A stretch of 64,000 nt of DNA from Malachius bipustulatus (lineage: Eukaryota; Arthropoda; Insecta; Coleoptera; Melyridae), in assembly GCA_910589415.1 (NCBI GenBank), contig OU342631.1, positions 15,066,001 through 15,130,000 on the forward strand. Direction: 5' to 3'. Positions 49,401 through 56,819 of the stretch are shown piece after piece (the stretch's first letter is position 1; each line of letters opens with the position of its first letter). A program made the position numbers and the translations under genes. The notes under the pieces are model-generated. The model was not told the DNA's origin. It saw only the letters and a list, made by a program, of their open reading frames with translations, and ran no database searches.

Positions 49401-52400
49401 TCCCTCAATTTCAAGATATCATAAAAATCAAAACAATCGGGTCTACTTACATGGCAGCCAGCGGATTGAATTCGTCAAGGACGGTTAAGGTAACTTCTCT
49501 CCTTTTTTATTTCTAAGAACATTTAATTTACTGCTTAGTATTCTCCTAATCCACCAATTCTGTTAATTACACGAGACGAAACCAGAAGGAAAATTCACAA
49601 ACTTAAGCAGTAACTTCGTATCTTAATTGCTTTTTTTCAGCCCGAAGATCCCATAACAGTTCGCTGGGCTCATCTTGCTCTCTTAGTAGAATTCGCTACG
49701 GAGCTTAAGAAAACGCTGCAATGCCTGAACGAGCAAAGTTTTAACCACTTTGTCCTGAAACTAGGAATCAATCATGGACCAATAACGGCAGGTGTTATTG
49801 GAGCTAGGAAACCACACTATGATATCTGGGGTAATACGGTTAATGTTGCATCTAGGATGGAAAGTACTGGAAAAGCTGGCTGCATACAGGTAAGCTTTTA
49901 TTAAATATTTCTAATATAAGAAAAGACGATGGATAAAATAATAGGTATGAATGCAAAAGAGATTTGAGCAGATTTCACCTGAAATCGTAAGACATTATTC
50001 CAGGTTATTAAATCTCGTTTCACTGTAACTTATTCCGGATGGTTTTGCTACAACTGCGGCAGATATCTACAAAAAAATTGTGCTTTACTGATTTGAGATA
50101 AATACAGTTAGTGAAAATTTGAGTAATAATCATAATTTTAATTTATTTTTGAAAGTCTCATGAGTCAATCTGTTTCAATCTAAATGAGTATTATTTCTGT
50201 AAAGCCATATAATGGTTTACAGTTAGGTACATTGTACTGAAGAGTCCCAATTAGGACGAAACCCGTGTCTAAAATTTCCATCTCTAACTCATAGCGCGAC
50301 ATCAATAAATGCCATATTGTTTTGCAATATGGCATTCATTTCTTGTTTATATTATTCTTATTAGTTATCACCAAAAAAAGACGGGTGTAGTAAAACTAGC
50401 ACATATAATTATTGTTCATAATGGATAACGGATAATATGAACGTAAACAATTGATAATAGGGGTGAATTTTTTAACGACAGAAAGGAGCGTAGGTATTAA
50501 TTATTAAACACTTTTTTCAGATGATTGATTTTCTTAACAAACAGCGAGTTGCATGCCCTCAGGCGCTATATTTGTTAGCTTTATATATTTTCGCCTGAAA
50601 TATAAGGCAGGTTCATTAGCTTCAATCAAAAGTGTTTTTCACGGGAACGAGTTCATTGCCTGTATACAGTCTGATGCGTTAATGTACTATAATAGGTTAA
50701 GGTACCTAATTCTAGAAAATTCGAATGACTTTTTCGAGATTTATTTCTTCGCCGATCCGTAACAAATCACAAGTATCATCGATAATTTCGCTCCTATTTT
50801 TTTTTTCATATTTAAAGATATTGAAATTTGATATATTAAAGTTCGAATTTTTATCTACAACAGCCCTAACTGATCGCTTGCACCTTAATAAAATTAACGA
50901 TACTAAATTAAAGAAGAGTTTCAGACAATTCTCGATATTTTCTTAATATAACAAAATTAAAAATTCCCGAAACTATTTAAATAAAAATTCTACATAATAA
51001 TTTACATATACAGGGTGCTACTTAATAATAGGACGTACATAATTCCAAAGGGGTTTTCCTGAACCAAATTCAAGTAGAAAAGCTCATATAAACATGTATC
51101 CTAAAAAATCTGGTTTTCAAGGTACAGGAAAGTTTTCTTCCCATTCTCACCAATCTTATTGCAAAGAAAAATGTACGCCACTGACTTTTTTTAAGTTTTT
51201 ATATTTGTTCAGGTTGCCCATCTAAAAATACAACTTTTTTGTATTTTGATATTTTCTGTATCTTACTTAGTTTTCGAGGAAAAAAATTAAAGCATTGTCA
51301 ATGTATGTTGAAAAATTGATAAAGTCGTTAAAAATAGATCTTTTTAATTAATGGACTTTTTACAAACATGAAACATGAAAAATGAAACATCAAACAATAT
51401 AAATATTTTTAAAAAATAAAAAAGTAAAAAAATAGAATCACAAATAAAAAATTTCTGAAAACTCCCTCCCAGCTGGAAGTGTTCCCAGCATTGACGCTGC
51501 ATTGCTTCTTTGTAGAGCAATGCTCAATCGTCGGAACAGAAAATACGTCGCACGGGATTCCTCCGTGACATTCGTAATTTTCTGACCAACTGATGTCAGA
51601 AATCTCAAGGCTTCATTACCCCAAACTCCTGAAGTTTCTTGTCCGACAGGCACAAAAATGAAGCGATCTTCAAGATTCCGATATTTTTTTTTTTTTTTTT
51701 GATTCTGCAGTAGTTGCCGCAGAGCCAGGATTGGAATAAAAATAAAATCAATTTTTCGACACGACTTGAAGAGGCTTCTATTTTTTAAATAGAAAACAAC
51801 AAGAGATACGAAGGAAAGTCAAGGGATATAAAAGTTGTATTTTTAGGTCCTTAACTGAGAAAAATTTAATTTTTTCCAAAACTTGGCAGCATATATTTTT
51901 TTGTCAATATTATTTGTGAGACTGCCCCCCGAGACGCAACTATAACTTATTAAAATGAATAACCCTGCCAGATTTCAACAAAATGGGCAAAATGATCATT
52001 TAGATATTAATAAGATATAAAATACCTTTTTTTAAACTTTGACACCCTGTATCTTGTAAACCAGCCTCTTCACGACACATGTTTAGGTATATGAACTTTT
52101 CTACTTGAAATTTGATTCAGGAACGTGCTCTTGAAATTACGCTCTGTCATTAAGTAACACCCTGTATTTAGGGAAGCGGTCTTAATTAAATTTTATCATA
52201 TTAATTTTATCTTCCAGGTAACAGAAGAAACCTGCCAAATACTCCAAAGCTTCGGTTATCAATTCGAGCAGCGTGGCCTCGTCGCCGTTAAAGGCAAAGG
52301 ACAACTAATGACGTATTATCTGATCGGAAAATCGGGCGGCAAGGTAACACCGCCGACGGCTCCGGTTTCCCCCAGCATCGGCGGGGTGAACATGGAGACG

Positions 52401-52583
52401 CTCAACGAGGAGGACGAGTCGCACGACACCTCCAAGAGTGACGATAAGACAGTGATCGAGTGCACTCGACTCGAGGACGAGGTCTTCGTCAGCGAGATGG
52501 ACGTCGATCTGCCGTTGGTCGAGAAAGAGGAGAACAGGGAGACTTCCGAGAACACGCTGCTGTTGAGCCGGTGTGATACGTAA
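19312..52583 (+). CDS. Ac3: type 3 adenylyl cyclase, 18 exons, N-terminus outside or unrecognised
   Basis: A membrane enzyme making cAMP from ATP, normally activated by Gs-type alpha subunits. Joined exons: 19312-19461, 23165-23280, 24298-24409, 24602-24729, 31864-32022, 43444-43582, 44295-44402, 44458-44540, 44598-44759, 44812-44902, 44958-45056, 46039-46292, 46367-46442, 46982-47207, 48853-48935, 49391-49489, 49641-49889, 52218-52583. Sum 2700 nt = 899 residues plus TAA, with every phase matching. C1 has metal Asp94 (ADIVGFT), Asp138 (GDCYYC) and Arg182 (MRVGIH). C2 has Lys676 (KIKTIG), Asp756 (YDIWG), Asn763 and Arg767 (NVASRME). The blocks [30 protein letters not shown] and [12 protein letters not shown] match the type 3 class best among animal cyclases. 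About 220-230 N-terminal residues are missing here. Codons are more GC-rich than the introns. Confidence 0.93.
20139..20760. mobile_element. MITE-like element with TGTTACCGGCAA termini
   Basis: Perfect 12-bp terminal inverted repeats TGTTACCGGCAA at 20139-20150 and TTGCCGGTAACA at 20749-20760. A GACG-ATATATG block outside both ends suggests slightly longer imperfect repeats (about 20129-20779). The interior is GC-richer than its surroundings and has no transposase frame. Confidence 0.55.
20700..20737. repeat. two adjacent 18-bp palindromes
   Basis: 20700-20717 is a near-perfect palindrome with core CTATAG. 20720-20737 is the perfect palindrome GGTATTCTATAGAATACC. They are separated by 2 bp, near the right end of the MITE-like element. 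Confidence 0.7.
21179..22710. mobile_element. inverted-repeat-bounded segment with coding remnants
   Basis: ATTTTATCTACGAGTGA at 21179-21195 is repeated inverted at 22694-22710. Inside, a short frame beginning ATG at 21487 ([14 protein letters not shown]..., ending at 21570) is partly duplicated at about 22453-22505 (NEISS.LEEII). These look like remains of a small transposon gene, but no family could be named. Confidence 0.4.
21581..22409. mobile_element. inner element with 17-bp perfect TIRs
   Basis: GTACACTGAGAGTTGTC at 21581-21597 is exactly inverted at 22393-22409, with similarity continuing inward for about 10 bp. It lies between the two copies of the NEISS coding remnant. A minus-strand 107-codon frame (22020-22343) inside has no recognised similarity. 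No target duplication is clear. Confidence 0.5.
22715..22834. repeat. hairpin element with GC-rich tip
   Basis: TATGCAACA...ATGCATAAAGTG on the left pairs with CACTTTATGCA...TGTTGCATA on the right. The tip holds a second palindrome CCGCAT...ATGCGG. It is probably a small foldback MITE. Confidence 0.55.
23165..23280 (+). CDS. Ac3: Ac3 exon 2 (residues 51-88 and part of 89)
   Basis: Acceptor TTTTTTACAG, donor GTAATA. Encodes [13 protein letters not shown], the conserved start of C1, and YMSRHENV. Ends in phase 2. Confidence 0.92.
23281..24297. other. intron 2
   Basis: 1.0 kb, AT-rich. The intron ends with a TTTTTCAG acceptor. No element was recognised. Confidence 0.8.
24298..24409 (+). CDS. 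Ac3: Ac3 exon 3 (residues 89-126)
   Basis: Encodes [11 protein letters not shown] with the first metal-binding aspartate (Asp94) and [18 protein letters not shown]. Donor GTAAGA, phase 0. Confidence 0.93.
24602..24729 (+). CDS. Ac3: Ac3 exon 4 (residues 127-168 and part of 169)
   Basis: Encodes [12 protein letters not shown] with the second metal-binding aspartate (Asp138), then the [11 protein letters not shown] helix. Acceptor TTTTTCTAG, donor GTGAGT, phase 2. Confidence 0.93.
25625..25632 (+). promoter_or_regulatory. TATA box of LTR-like copy 2
   Basis: TATAAAAG followed by CAGACGTCTTA, as in copy 1. Confidence 0.6.
25711..25805 (+). repeat. two hairpins of copy 2
   Basis: Units at 25711-25748 (TTGGCCAGAG...CTCCGGCCTACAA) and 25767-25805 (ATTCAGCCAGAG...CTCCGGCCGAAT). 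The GAG/CTC pairing is kept, while the outer arms and loop (GACGTTATGTGAA) differ from copy 1 in ways that preserve most pairs. Confidence 0.7.
26515..26520 (+). terminator. candidate poly(A) signal in copy 2
   Basis: AATAAA within a block GGGGCAATAAAGCACCC that is conserved in copy 4 (minus strand, 56814-56819). This fits an LTR R/U5 arrangement. Confidence 0.4.
27070..27245 (+). repeat. 88-bp tandem duplication
   Basis: Two units starting GGTATAACAGTGACAAA at 27070 and 27158, differing at a few positions, inside LTR-like copy 2. Confidence 0.85.
27490..27825 (+). repeat. 140-bp tandem array, 2.4 units, each with a hairpin
   Basis: GACAGACATT recurs at 27506, 27646 and 27785. Each unit contains CAGAC...GTCTG enclosing an inner stem: CCCG/CGGG in units 1 and 3, TCCG/CGGA in unit 2, which is a compensated change. 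Confidence 0.8.
31007..31114 (+). pseudogene. MADF-domain N-terminal fragment
   Basis: ATG at 31007 in a CCAACATGG context opens a 36-codon frame with [16 protein letters not shown] and a following HFKN, the typical first helix of a MADF domain. It runs into the LINE insertion at 31115. If the insertion and one target copy are ignored, the frame stays open for about 50 more codons, but those no longer resemble MADF, so the gene was already shortened before the LINE arrived. Confidence 0.5.
31115..31288 (+). mobile_element. 5'-truncated LINE 3' end with 13-bp target duplication
   Basis: Flanked by identical TACATCATCATAT at 31102-31114 and 31289-31301. It encodes the last residues of an ORF2 ([19 protein letters not shown], then a stop), about 90 bp of 3' UTR and a tail of ATACAA repeats. 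The same 3' end occurs on the minus strand at 40948-41130. Confidence 0.9.
31864..32022 (+). CDS. Ac3: Ac3 exon 5 (residues 169-221 and part of 222)
   Basis: Encodes [18 protein letters not shown] with catalytic Arg182, [20 protein letters not shown] and SSGLAG. Acceptor TTTCATTTCAG, donor GTGAGT, phase 2. GC-richer than its flanks. Confidence 0.93.
33754..33761 (+). promoter_or_regulatory. TATA box of LTR-like copy 3
   Basis: TATAAAAG followed by CAGACGTCTTACCGCAGCT, matching copy 1. The sequence just upstream of it differs from copies 1 and 2. Confidence 0.6.
33840..34150 (+). repeat. hairpins of copy 3
   Basis: The unit at about 33840-33876 joins a GGTACCC left arm to a GGTCGAAT right arm, as if two units recombined and lost the DNA between them. 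The unit at 34112-34150 has ACTCGACC/GGCCGAGT arms, where the T-A pair of copy 1 has become C-G on both sides. Confidence 0.65.
33968..34097 (-). mobile_element. short retroposon (RTE-like 3' end) inside copy 3
   Basis: 130 bp absent from copy 1, flanked by CACAATTCTAGTAAA (33953-33967) and CACAATTCTAATAAA (34098-34112), a 15-bp target duplication with one mismatch. On the minus strand it ends in a T/A-rich tail after GGCCCTTGGGCTACTTG, resembling the 3' ends of RTE-type LINEs in insects (recognition by eye). Confidence 0.6.
36580..37241 (-). pseudogene. Jockey-type ORF1 (gag-like) fragment
   Basis: On the minus strand, 37241-36906 encodes 111 residues with [20 protein letters not shown] and EEIKEDL-like spacing, the domain that precedes the zinc knuckles in Jockey-group ORF1 proteins. 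Downstream, at about 36815-36700, a shifted frame contains [10 protein letters not shown], the remains of a CCHC knuckle. Frame breaks and low-complexity sequence after it show decay. No matching ORF2 is present, so this is an isolated fragment antisense to the cyclase gene. Confidence 0.6.
39866..40180. repeat. small foldback element FB3
   Basis: 315 bp; arms of about 60 bp with TACAGG ends. CCCATTTTAATGTCCCAC on the left is matched by its complement on the right, as is ATAACTTTTNTCAGTGACCTT. The centre is about 190 bp. Confidence 0.85.
40948..42180 (-). mobile_element. internally deleted LINE with perfect 13-bp target duplication
   Basis: Identical GCCGGTAAATGTA at 40935-40947 and 42181-42193 flank 1233 bp. 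Reading the minus strand: a 5' UTR-like GC-rich leader, the start of an ORF1-like frame (from about 41675, basic, rich in Arg/Lys), then a jump near 41350-41400 to the C-terminus of an ORF2 with [14 protein letters not shown] and a knuckle [18 protein letters not shown], a stop, a 3' UTR and a tail of AAATAC repeats. The 5' and 3' ends are both present while the endonuclease and RT are gone, so it must have moved using a partner's enzyme. Confidence 0.85.
41080..41340 (-). pseudogene. C-terminal fragment of LINE ORF2
   Basis: Minus-strand frame: a [12 protein letters not shown] helix, a CX2CX8HX4C knuckle at about 41230-41175, [20 protein letters not shown] and [14 protein letters not shown] before the stop at about 41050. 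This is the tail typical of R1/Jockey-group ORF2 proteins. The upstream frame is lost at the deletion junction. Confidence 0.7.
43444..43582 (+). CDS. Ac3: Ac3 exon 6 (residues 222-268)
   Basis: Encodes [23 protein letters not shown] and GLKTYFIVK, the end of C1. Acceptor CTTTTTCAG, donor GTACGT, phase 0. Confidence 0.93.
43583..44294. other. intron 6
   Basis: 712 bp, no recognised element. The intron ends TTTTTTAG. Confidence 0.8.
44295..44402 (+). CDS. Ac3: Ac3 exon 7 (residues 269-304), C1b linker
   Basis: Hydrophilic and acidic, with QPEED and DKEEEAN. The donor is the weak GTAGTG; it was chosen because it keeps phase 0 with the next acceptor, whereas the GT at 44414 would cause a stop in exon 8. 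Confidence 0.75.
44458..44540 (+). CDS. Ac3: Ac3 exon 8 (residues 305-331)
   Basis: Charged linker ([20 protein letters not shown]) after a 55-nt intron. Donor GTTTGT, phase 2. The linker between C1 and the second membrane cassette is shorter than in vertebrate type 3 enzymes. Confidence 0.8.
44598..44759 (+). CDS. Ac3: Ac3 exon 9 (residues 332-385), first helix of second cassette
   Basis: [16 protein letters not shown], matching the type 3 pre-membrane block, then a hydrophobic helix at about 362-383. Donor GTAAGG, phase 2; preceded by a 57-nt intron. Confidence 0.9.
44812..44902 (+). CDS. Ac3: Ac3 exon 10 (residues 386-416), second helix
   Basis: [18 protein letters not shown] helix. A 52-nt intron precedes it; donor GTATGA, phase 0. 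Confidence 0.9.
44958..45056 (+). CDS. Ac3: Ac3 exon 11 (residues 417-449), third helix
   Basis: [20 protein letters not shown]; amphipathic start then helix. Donor GTAAGT, phase 0. Confidence 0.9.
45057..46038. other. intron 11
   Basis: 982 bp. Near 45555-45625 a T/A-rich block ending in repeated TAAATAAATAAATG resembles the 3' tail of a retroposon, but nothing more can be said. Confidence 0.7.
46039..46292 (+). CDS. Ac3: Ac3 exon 12 (residues 450-533), extracellular loop and two helices
   Basis: The extracellular loop contains the sequon Asn461-Cys-Ser463, as expected for a glycosylated cyclase loop. Two helices follow ([18 protein letters not shown] and [18 protein letters not shown]). 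Donor GTAAAG, phase 2. Confidence 0.92.
46367..46442 (+). CDS. Ac3: Ac3 exon 13 (residues 534-559), sixth helix
   Basis: [20 protein letters not shown], the last helix before C2. Preceded by a 74-nt intron; donor GTAAGT, phase 0. Confidence 0.9.
46443..46981. other. intron 13
   Basis: 539 bp. A lone TACAGGGTGT at about 46602-46611 looks like one end of the foldback family, but no partner end was found. Confidence 0.7.
46982..47207 (+). CDS. Ac3: Ac3 exon 14 (residues 560-634 and part of 635), start of C2
   Basis: Encodes [62 protein letters not shown]. The ATG at 46982 is internal methionine, not a start. Donor GTAAGG, phase 1; GC-rich. Confidence 0.94.
47208..48852. other. intron 14
   Basis: 1.6 kb, AT-rich, containing the antisense open frame at 47672-48058. 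No terminal repeats were recognised. Confidence 0.8.
47672..48058 (-). CDS. hypothetical antisense ORF within intron 14
   Basis: 128 codons with ATG at 48058 on the minus strand. The product is hydrophilic and basic in the first half ([15 protein letters not shown]) and Asn/Glu/Pro-rich in the second; no motif or family was recognised. An AATAAA on the minus strand lies about 210 bp after the stop (near 47464-47469). It is longer and more balanced in codons than the surrounding chance frames, so it may be a retrocopy or a piece of an unlisted retroelement gene. It may equally be fortuitous. Confidence 0.3.
   Translation of the reverse strand: MNLVPVLSWKHERIKGKRRLQYYLVNYKVNESGSQIIRTTSQVYFTETKRPIPWTAMGIYIQVPTSENRESRHEASPRQADNLTNMDLVQANMKVTKKYNPHPRMGTNELDEHTSRPTNELEQPVKHD
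48853..48935 (+). CDS. Ac3: Ac3 exon 15 (residues 635-662)
   Basis: [20 protein letters not shown] and EVISDFDA. The short exon matches the type 3 sequence closely. Donor GTAGGT, phase 0. Confidence 0.93.
48936..49390. other. intron 15
   Basis: 455 bp, ending in a TTTTCTTTTCAG acceptor. Nothing else was recognised. Confidence 0.8.
49391..49489 (+). CDS. Ac3: Ac3 exon 16 (residues 663-695)
   Basis: [16 protein letters not shown] with Lys676, which contacts the adenine ring in known cyclase structures. Donor GTAACT, phase 0. Confidence 0.93.
49641..49889 (+). CDS. Ac3: Ac3 exon 17 (residues 696-778)
   Basis: [32 protein letters not shown] and [16 protein letters not shown], with Asp756, Asn763 and Arg767 of the C2 half-site. 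Donor GTAAGC, phase 0. Confidence 0.95.
50306..50334. repeat. 12-bp perfect inverted repeat with 5-nt loop
   Basis: AATGCCATATTG, loop TTTTG, CAATATGGCATT. A few further pairs may extend outward. Confidence 0.75.
51009..52166. repeat. foldback element FB4
   Basis: 1158 bp; ends TACAGGGTG and ACACCCTGTA. Arm blocks near both ends are complementary (for example TTCAAGTAGAAAAGCTCATAT on the left against its mutated complement at about 52085-52110). The centre, about 51440-51760, contains an antisense coding fragment and a T-run. Confidence 0.75.
51438..51745 (-). pseudogene. retroelement-associated C-terminal domain fragment carried in FB4
   Basis: The minus-strand frame from about 51745 reads [10 protein letters not shown], a lysine run, [40 protein letters not shown] and [20 protein letters not shown]. 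This order (a KY-rich helix, FVPV-ET-GVWG, then FL-QRLS-A-QR-NAAS-LGT) is one I recognise from the ends of many uncharacterised invertebrate retroelement-like proteins; no precise family name is offered. It has no start of its own and ends in a few unrelated residues. Confidence 0.5.
52218..52583 (+). CDS. Ac3: Ac3 exon 18, last (residues 779-899 and stop)
   Basis: Completes C2 with [19 protein letters not shown] and [17 protein letters not shown]-terminal tail of about 75 residues follows, Pro/Gly then Asp/Glu/Ser-rich, without recognised motif. TAA at 52581-52583. GC-rich compared with its 3' flank. Confidence 0.94.
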   Translation, partial: VTEETCQILQSFGYQFEQRGLVAVKGKGQLMTYYLIGKSGGKVTPPTAPVSPSIGGVNMETLNEEDESHDTSKSDDKTVIECTRLEDEVFVSEMDVDLPLVEKEENRETSENTLLLSRCDT

Positions 52584-53010
52584 ATTGAAGAGAATGAAGA
52601 TTTGACAAGTGTAGAATTTATGTAATGAGAAAAGTCACGTATCAATATATTTTCTGCTTGATGATACAAGAAATTAAAAAAACTTTAAATTGAAAAAAAT
52701 AAGTTTTGGATTTTTTTTTTCAGAAATAATGTGACAGAATTTTTCTTTCAATCATCTACCATTACTAATGTACCTACAGGTAACCCAAACATATTTATAA
52801 AAATTAATTTGTAGGTTTTCTGTACATGTACCTGTACCTTTTCTGATGAAGTTGTCAGTCAAATATCTTTTATAAACAATTAGCCGCTATTCGATGTGTT
52901 TCAAAGTCATAAAGAAACAATATCAGGCAGTAAAATTATAAATTTCAATACAGCAACATTTATACAACAATACTTTTTTAACTTCCTGTGATTTTATTAA
53001 CTTAGACCAA

Positions 53011-53016
53011 AATAAA
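53011..53016 (+). terminator. candidate poly(A) signal of Ac3
   Basis: First AATAAA after the stop codon, 428 bp downstream; it would give a 3' UTR of about 450 nt. Confidence 0.4.
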
Positions 53017-53603
53017 CTTACATAATATACTTTGAATGAATGTTTATTCGATCAATATGAATGAATGGAAAATATTTAAGGATCTATGATTGTATTTTCA
53101 TAAAATTAAACTAATCCTAAACGTATCTAAACATTTTGGCATATGTTTTAGAATGAGAATAGTTTTATTAATTTTTTGAAGTTCCAAAAAGACGTGCCGA
53201 TAAGAGATAGCAATAAGATATAAATGGCGACATTTCCATCTAGAGCTTAAAATTTATTTATGGGTGACTTTCCTCACACTTGAAACTATTAAGAACATGA
53301 TTTTTCTCCAAATTAAAGCAGAATACAAGAATATTTCTCTAGGATTGATCTGGGTTGCCTTTAGCCAGTAAAATTAGGACTTGATTGTGCAATCAAAGCG
53401 GGAAAAACGTAATTTTGTGTGGGTGCTGGGTGGTCGATGGCTAGTCTAAATCAAAACTACTACCCATTGTGGAAAATTAATTTGTTTTTTGCATTTTTTG
53501 ACGTAATTAAATTTTTAACCTCAAAAGTATTGATAACGCACTTTACGGGGAAAAAATGCTCTACAAATTTGCACGTATGCAATTTTTTTCGTATTTGCAT
53601 TAG

Positions 53604-53701
53604 TTAACACGTTAACTGCCATGCTAGTCCCATGGGCCCAGCGGTAAATTCTCAAAATCGGCCCAATATTTTCAAATTTTCTTTGGCAGCGAACGTGTTA
53701 A
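53604..53701. mobile_element. piggyBac-type MITE
   Basis: TTAA at 53604-53607 and 53698-53701 flank 90 bp with terminal repeats CACGTTAACTGCCA and (complement of right end) CACGTTCGCTGCCA. TTAA target sites and CACGTT-GCTGCCA-like ends are typical of the piggyBac/looper group. Confidence 0.75.
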
Positions 53702-53902
53702 TTAAGTACAGGTAATTAATTTAGGAAAAGGGGAATGAAAAATTCTTAGTTTTGGAATTACTCCCTTTTTTCTATCTCGTTGTAGCGCTCGAAATTATTA
53801 ACATTTTCATAATAATAGCTGATCGATCAGACTACTGCGTAGGCGCGTCAAATTTATTAAAATGCATGATTCTACTTCAAAAATTAATTGAGTAATCTAA
53901 AG

Positions 53903-54144
53903 GTCCGGTTGCACAAACGTTAATTACAGATCTGCCAGATCATTACTGATTTTAAAATGCTCTGTATTATCAAAATGTTGGTCTGATATTGCTGGAAATG
54001 ACTATACTCCCTTTTAGAAGAGTTAATTACTGATAAAAAAAATAAAAGATCATTCAAAGTATTCACCATATTTTCAAAATTTGCAAATTAACATCAATAC
54101 CTAATTATCTGACAAATCTTTAATTAACGTTTGTGCAACTAGCC
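53903..54144. mobile_element. 242-bp MITE with GGTTGCACAAACG termini
   Basis: The left end GGTCCGGTTGCACAAACGTT and the complement of the right end GGCTAGTTGCACAAACGTT match over about 24 bp with three differences. No coding. Similar ends are common in insect genomes; the superfamily was not assigned. Confidence 0.7.
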
Positions 54145-56394
54145 ATAAGATTCGCATAATTTCCAATCTAGAATTAAGTGCAAATATGCCCCGAAAATTT
54201 TTGTTTTATTAATTTTGCGGGAATTTCTATCATAGGTGATCACTTGTAATTCCCCCAATTGATTATTTCTTACGCAAAAAATTACAATGTCAATGTTTGG
54301 TTTGGAGGGGGACATCACTTGGACACAAAAATCACCTCCACCGACTCTATTGTTTATTAAGTGAAACAAAATCAAATTATTATCTTCTAATCAATAAAAC
54401 AAGATTAATTCTACTGCCATATCTTGTATTCAAATAAATTCTTCACAAATTGTACTTTTGTAGAGCTAAAACTAAAAAACTATTATTTCACTCTGCTATT
54501 ATTATTATTCTAAGATAAATTCATTCCAAATATTACATAAAACCTTAAAAACAGCCCCTTTGAAGTTTTTGATTTGGAAAATCAGGTGTTTCGAGTTGAC
54601 ATAACTGGATATAATCTAAGATATTAAGTCCCCAGTGTAAAAAATCGCTCGTGTACCTAATTCAATTTCTTTTCTTTATCGGAATTAACTTTAGTCTCAT
54701 GAGAATTTTTTTTCTACAAACTTGTTTCAATTTTGAGAGCCTCCCACATGAAGTCTTATTCGCAAAAAAGAATGACCTTATGATACAGAAAAGGGAATTA
54801 ATTGAGGATATTCAGTTGTATGATTAATTTATACGATTATATTTTCATTAACGGAGATAATTATTATTTAATTGTATTTTAATTGAACCGTTATATTTTA
54901 ACGTAATACAATTTTAAAAGTAGGTACTCAACAGCAGTATTTTTTTAACGATATTTTTGATTATTTTCGACATCTTTTGTTTCTAAGAGGTTTGAGTAGA
55001 CAATTTGGAGAAATAACGGTTTTCAATAAATTGAGAAACTACAATTTTTATTTATTTAGTTTTATACTCGAATAGAATATTCTAGAAATGTATAAAGATT
55101 ATTTTAAGTGAAAATGGGCTTCGAAGCTAATATAGGGTAATAAGTTAAATTCTAAAAATAGACTAGTCATTACAATCTAATTCTATGTAGATATTATTTT
55201 AATTGTGCATTAAATAACGGATTGAAGAAACATACCAAAAATATTTTTTGTACCTATATAACACACTTTTTGTTTTTAATATGGTCTGCTTATAAAAATT
55301 CGAACTAATTTTATCCTTCTTCTTTATATCTTGTCTCAAAATACTTGCTCCAGCCCCTCCTCATAGACGAATAGAGTACCATAATGGAAGAGATGTTTGG
55401 TTAAAACTTGGGAGGGAGACGAAACGGTTTGATACCAAATCTGATGGAATTAGTTTCATAATATCAAAGTGTTATTTTTTTAAATAATTCATACACTGTG
55501 ATTCTTTAATAAGGAAATAAGGTAACAATAATTGACATAAACTCACCCCATTGATCAACTATCATTATTTTGACCTTTTAATGATCTCCTGCTAATTGAG
55601 AGCATAAAGTTAGTCTGAGGATGATTTTTATGGCACAATAAAGGAGTTAATGGAGGATTAACGGGGTAAAACCAAGTGAGTTAAGTCGATCTTCGCTAGT
55701 TTGAGTTGTTTATTGGATTAGAGGGCGATTCCTTTATTATGGGTTTAGTATGGTCTCTCTGAAGGCATATACATACATACTCGTAAAATTGTATGCATTT
55801 TTTCCTTCTTATTATCTTTATTTACACGCACATAAAATATGCTTATCTTTTTATCATCTCCCGCGTGTGTGGTTCTTGTCAAATTTCTTATCAATAAATA
55901 AATAATAATACTTGAGGGATAAGTTCTCACAACTCTTTTATTGATCAATGGAACTGAGTCAATTCAATTGAGACCAAAATAATTGAACGAGTTTTATTAA
56001 TAATTATTGATTACTTAGGCTTGCAATGAATGTAAAAATGTAAAAAAAAACATTAAATTTTTGATTTCATGTTCAATTTCGTTGAATCAATCCAGTTGAT
56101 CCACCAAAGTAGGCTCTGACACTAATTGAAACGAGAATAATGATTCATCCATATCATCAAAATAGGTTTCAGCTTATTCAGTTTCGTTTTAATGTAATTG
56201 ATTTAAGTCTAATTGATCAAATGCATTAACTAGTGAGAATTCAACTATAGAGAGCTTTAGAGTTAGAGCTTTCAAGTTCTGTTTTTGTTGTTTCAATTTT
56301 ATTTTTTACAATTGTTCAGGAAACCCTTTTCATTACTTGTGGCATGATCGATCTTCGGTTTCAAGGTTCCGCGCTAATGAATTTAGTAAAGCTT
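54145..56394. other. noncoding stretch
   Basis: AT-rich intergenic DNA. No gene or element was recognised. Confidence 0.5.
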
Positions 56395-56813
56395 TGTAAC
56401 ACGCCGAACCCCTACCCGCTGATTTCCGCTGAAAGTTGGCCTTGTGATCGTCTAGCTTAGAAGGTAGAACCGCACGTTGTGTTTCGTAGTATCGAGATTC
56501 GTAATTGAGGTATGCCGGAAGCAAGGGAGGAGTTAAGGATTTTGCGTTCTGACGTTTGACTGAATTTCTGGATTTTGATTCTTACAAAGTAATAAACAAA
56601 TAAATTGTAGGATGTGGAGGATCATGTTTCTCGTTAATGCGTCGTTGTTTGTGATTTGCACTTTACGAAAAGCCTGAGCAACTGTTATGGCTACCCTATC
56701 GTTTTATTTACGTTTGTTGAGCTTTTCGCATCACTCTTTGGTTTCCACGCAATTTTCGTGAACTTGTGGTTTGCTTTGACTATTTGGCAACTCTAATCTA
56801 CAACTGAGGGTGC

Positions 56814-56819
56814 TTTATT
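56814..56819 (-). terminator. candidate poly(A) signal in copy 4
   Basis: AATAAA on the minus strand within the GGGGCAATAAAGCACCC block conserved in copy 2. Confidence 0.4.

Larger units (their letters stand above)
49890..52217. other. intron 17
   Basis: 2.3 kb, with a short perfect hairpin at 50306-50334 and foldback FB4 filling its 3' half. The acceptor at 52216-52217 lies 51 bp after the foldback ends. Confidence 0.8.
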
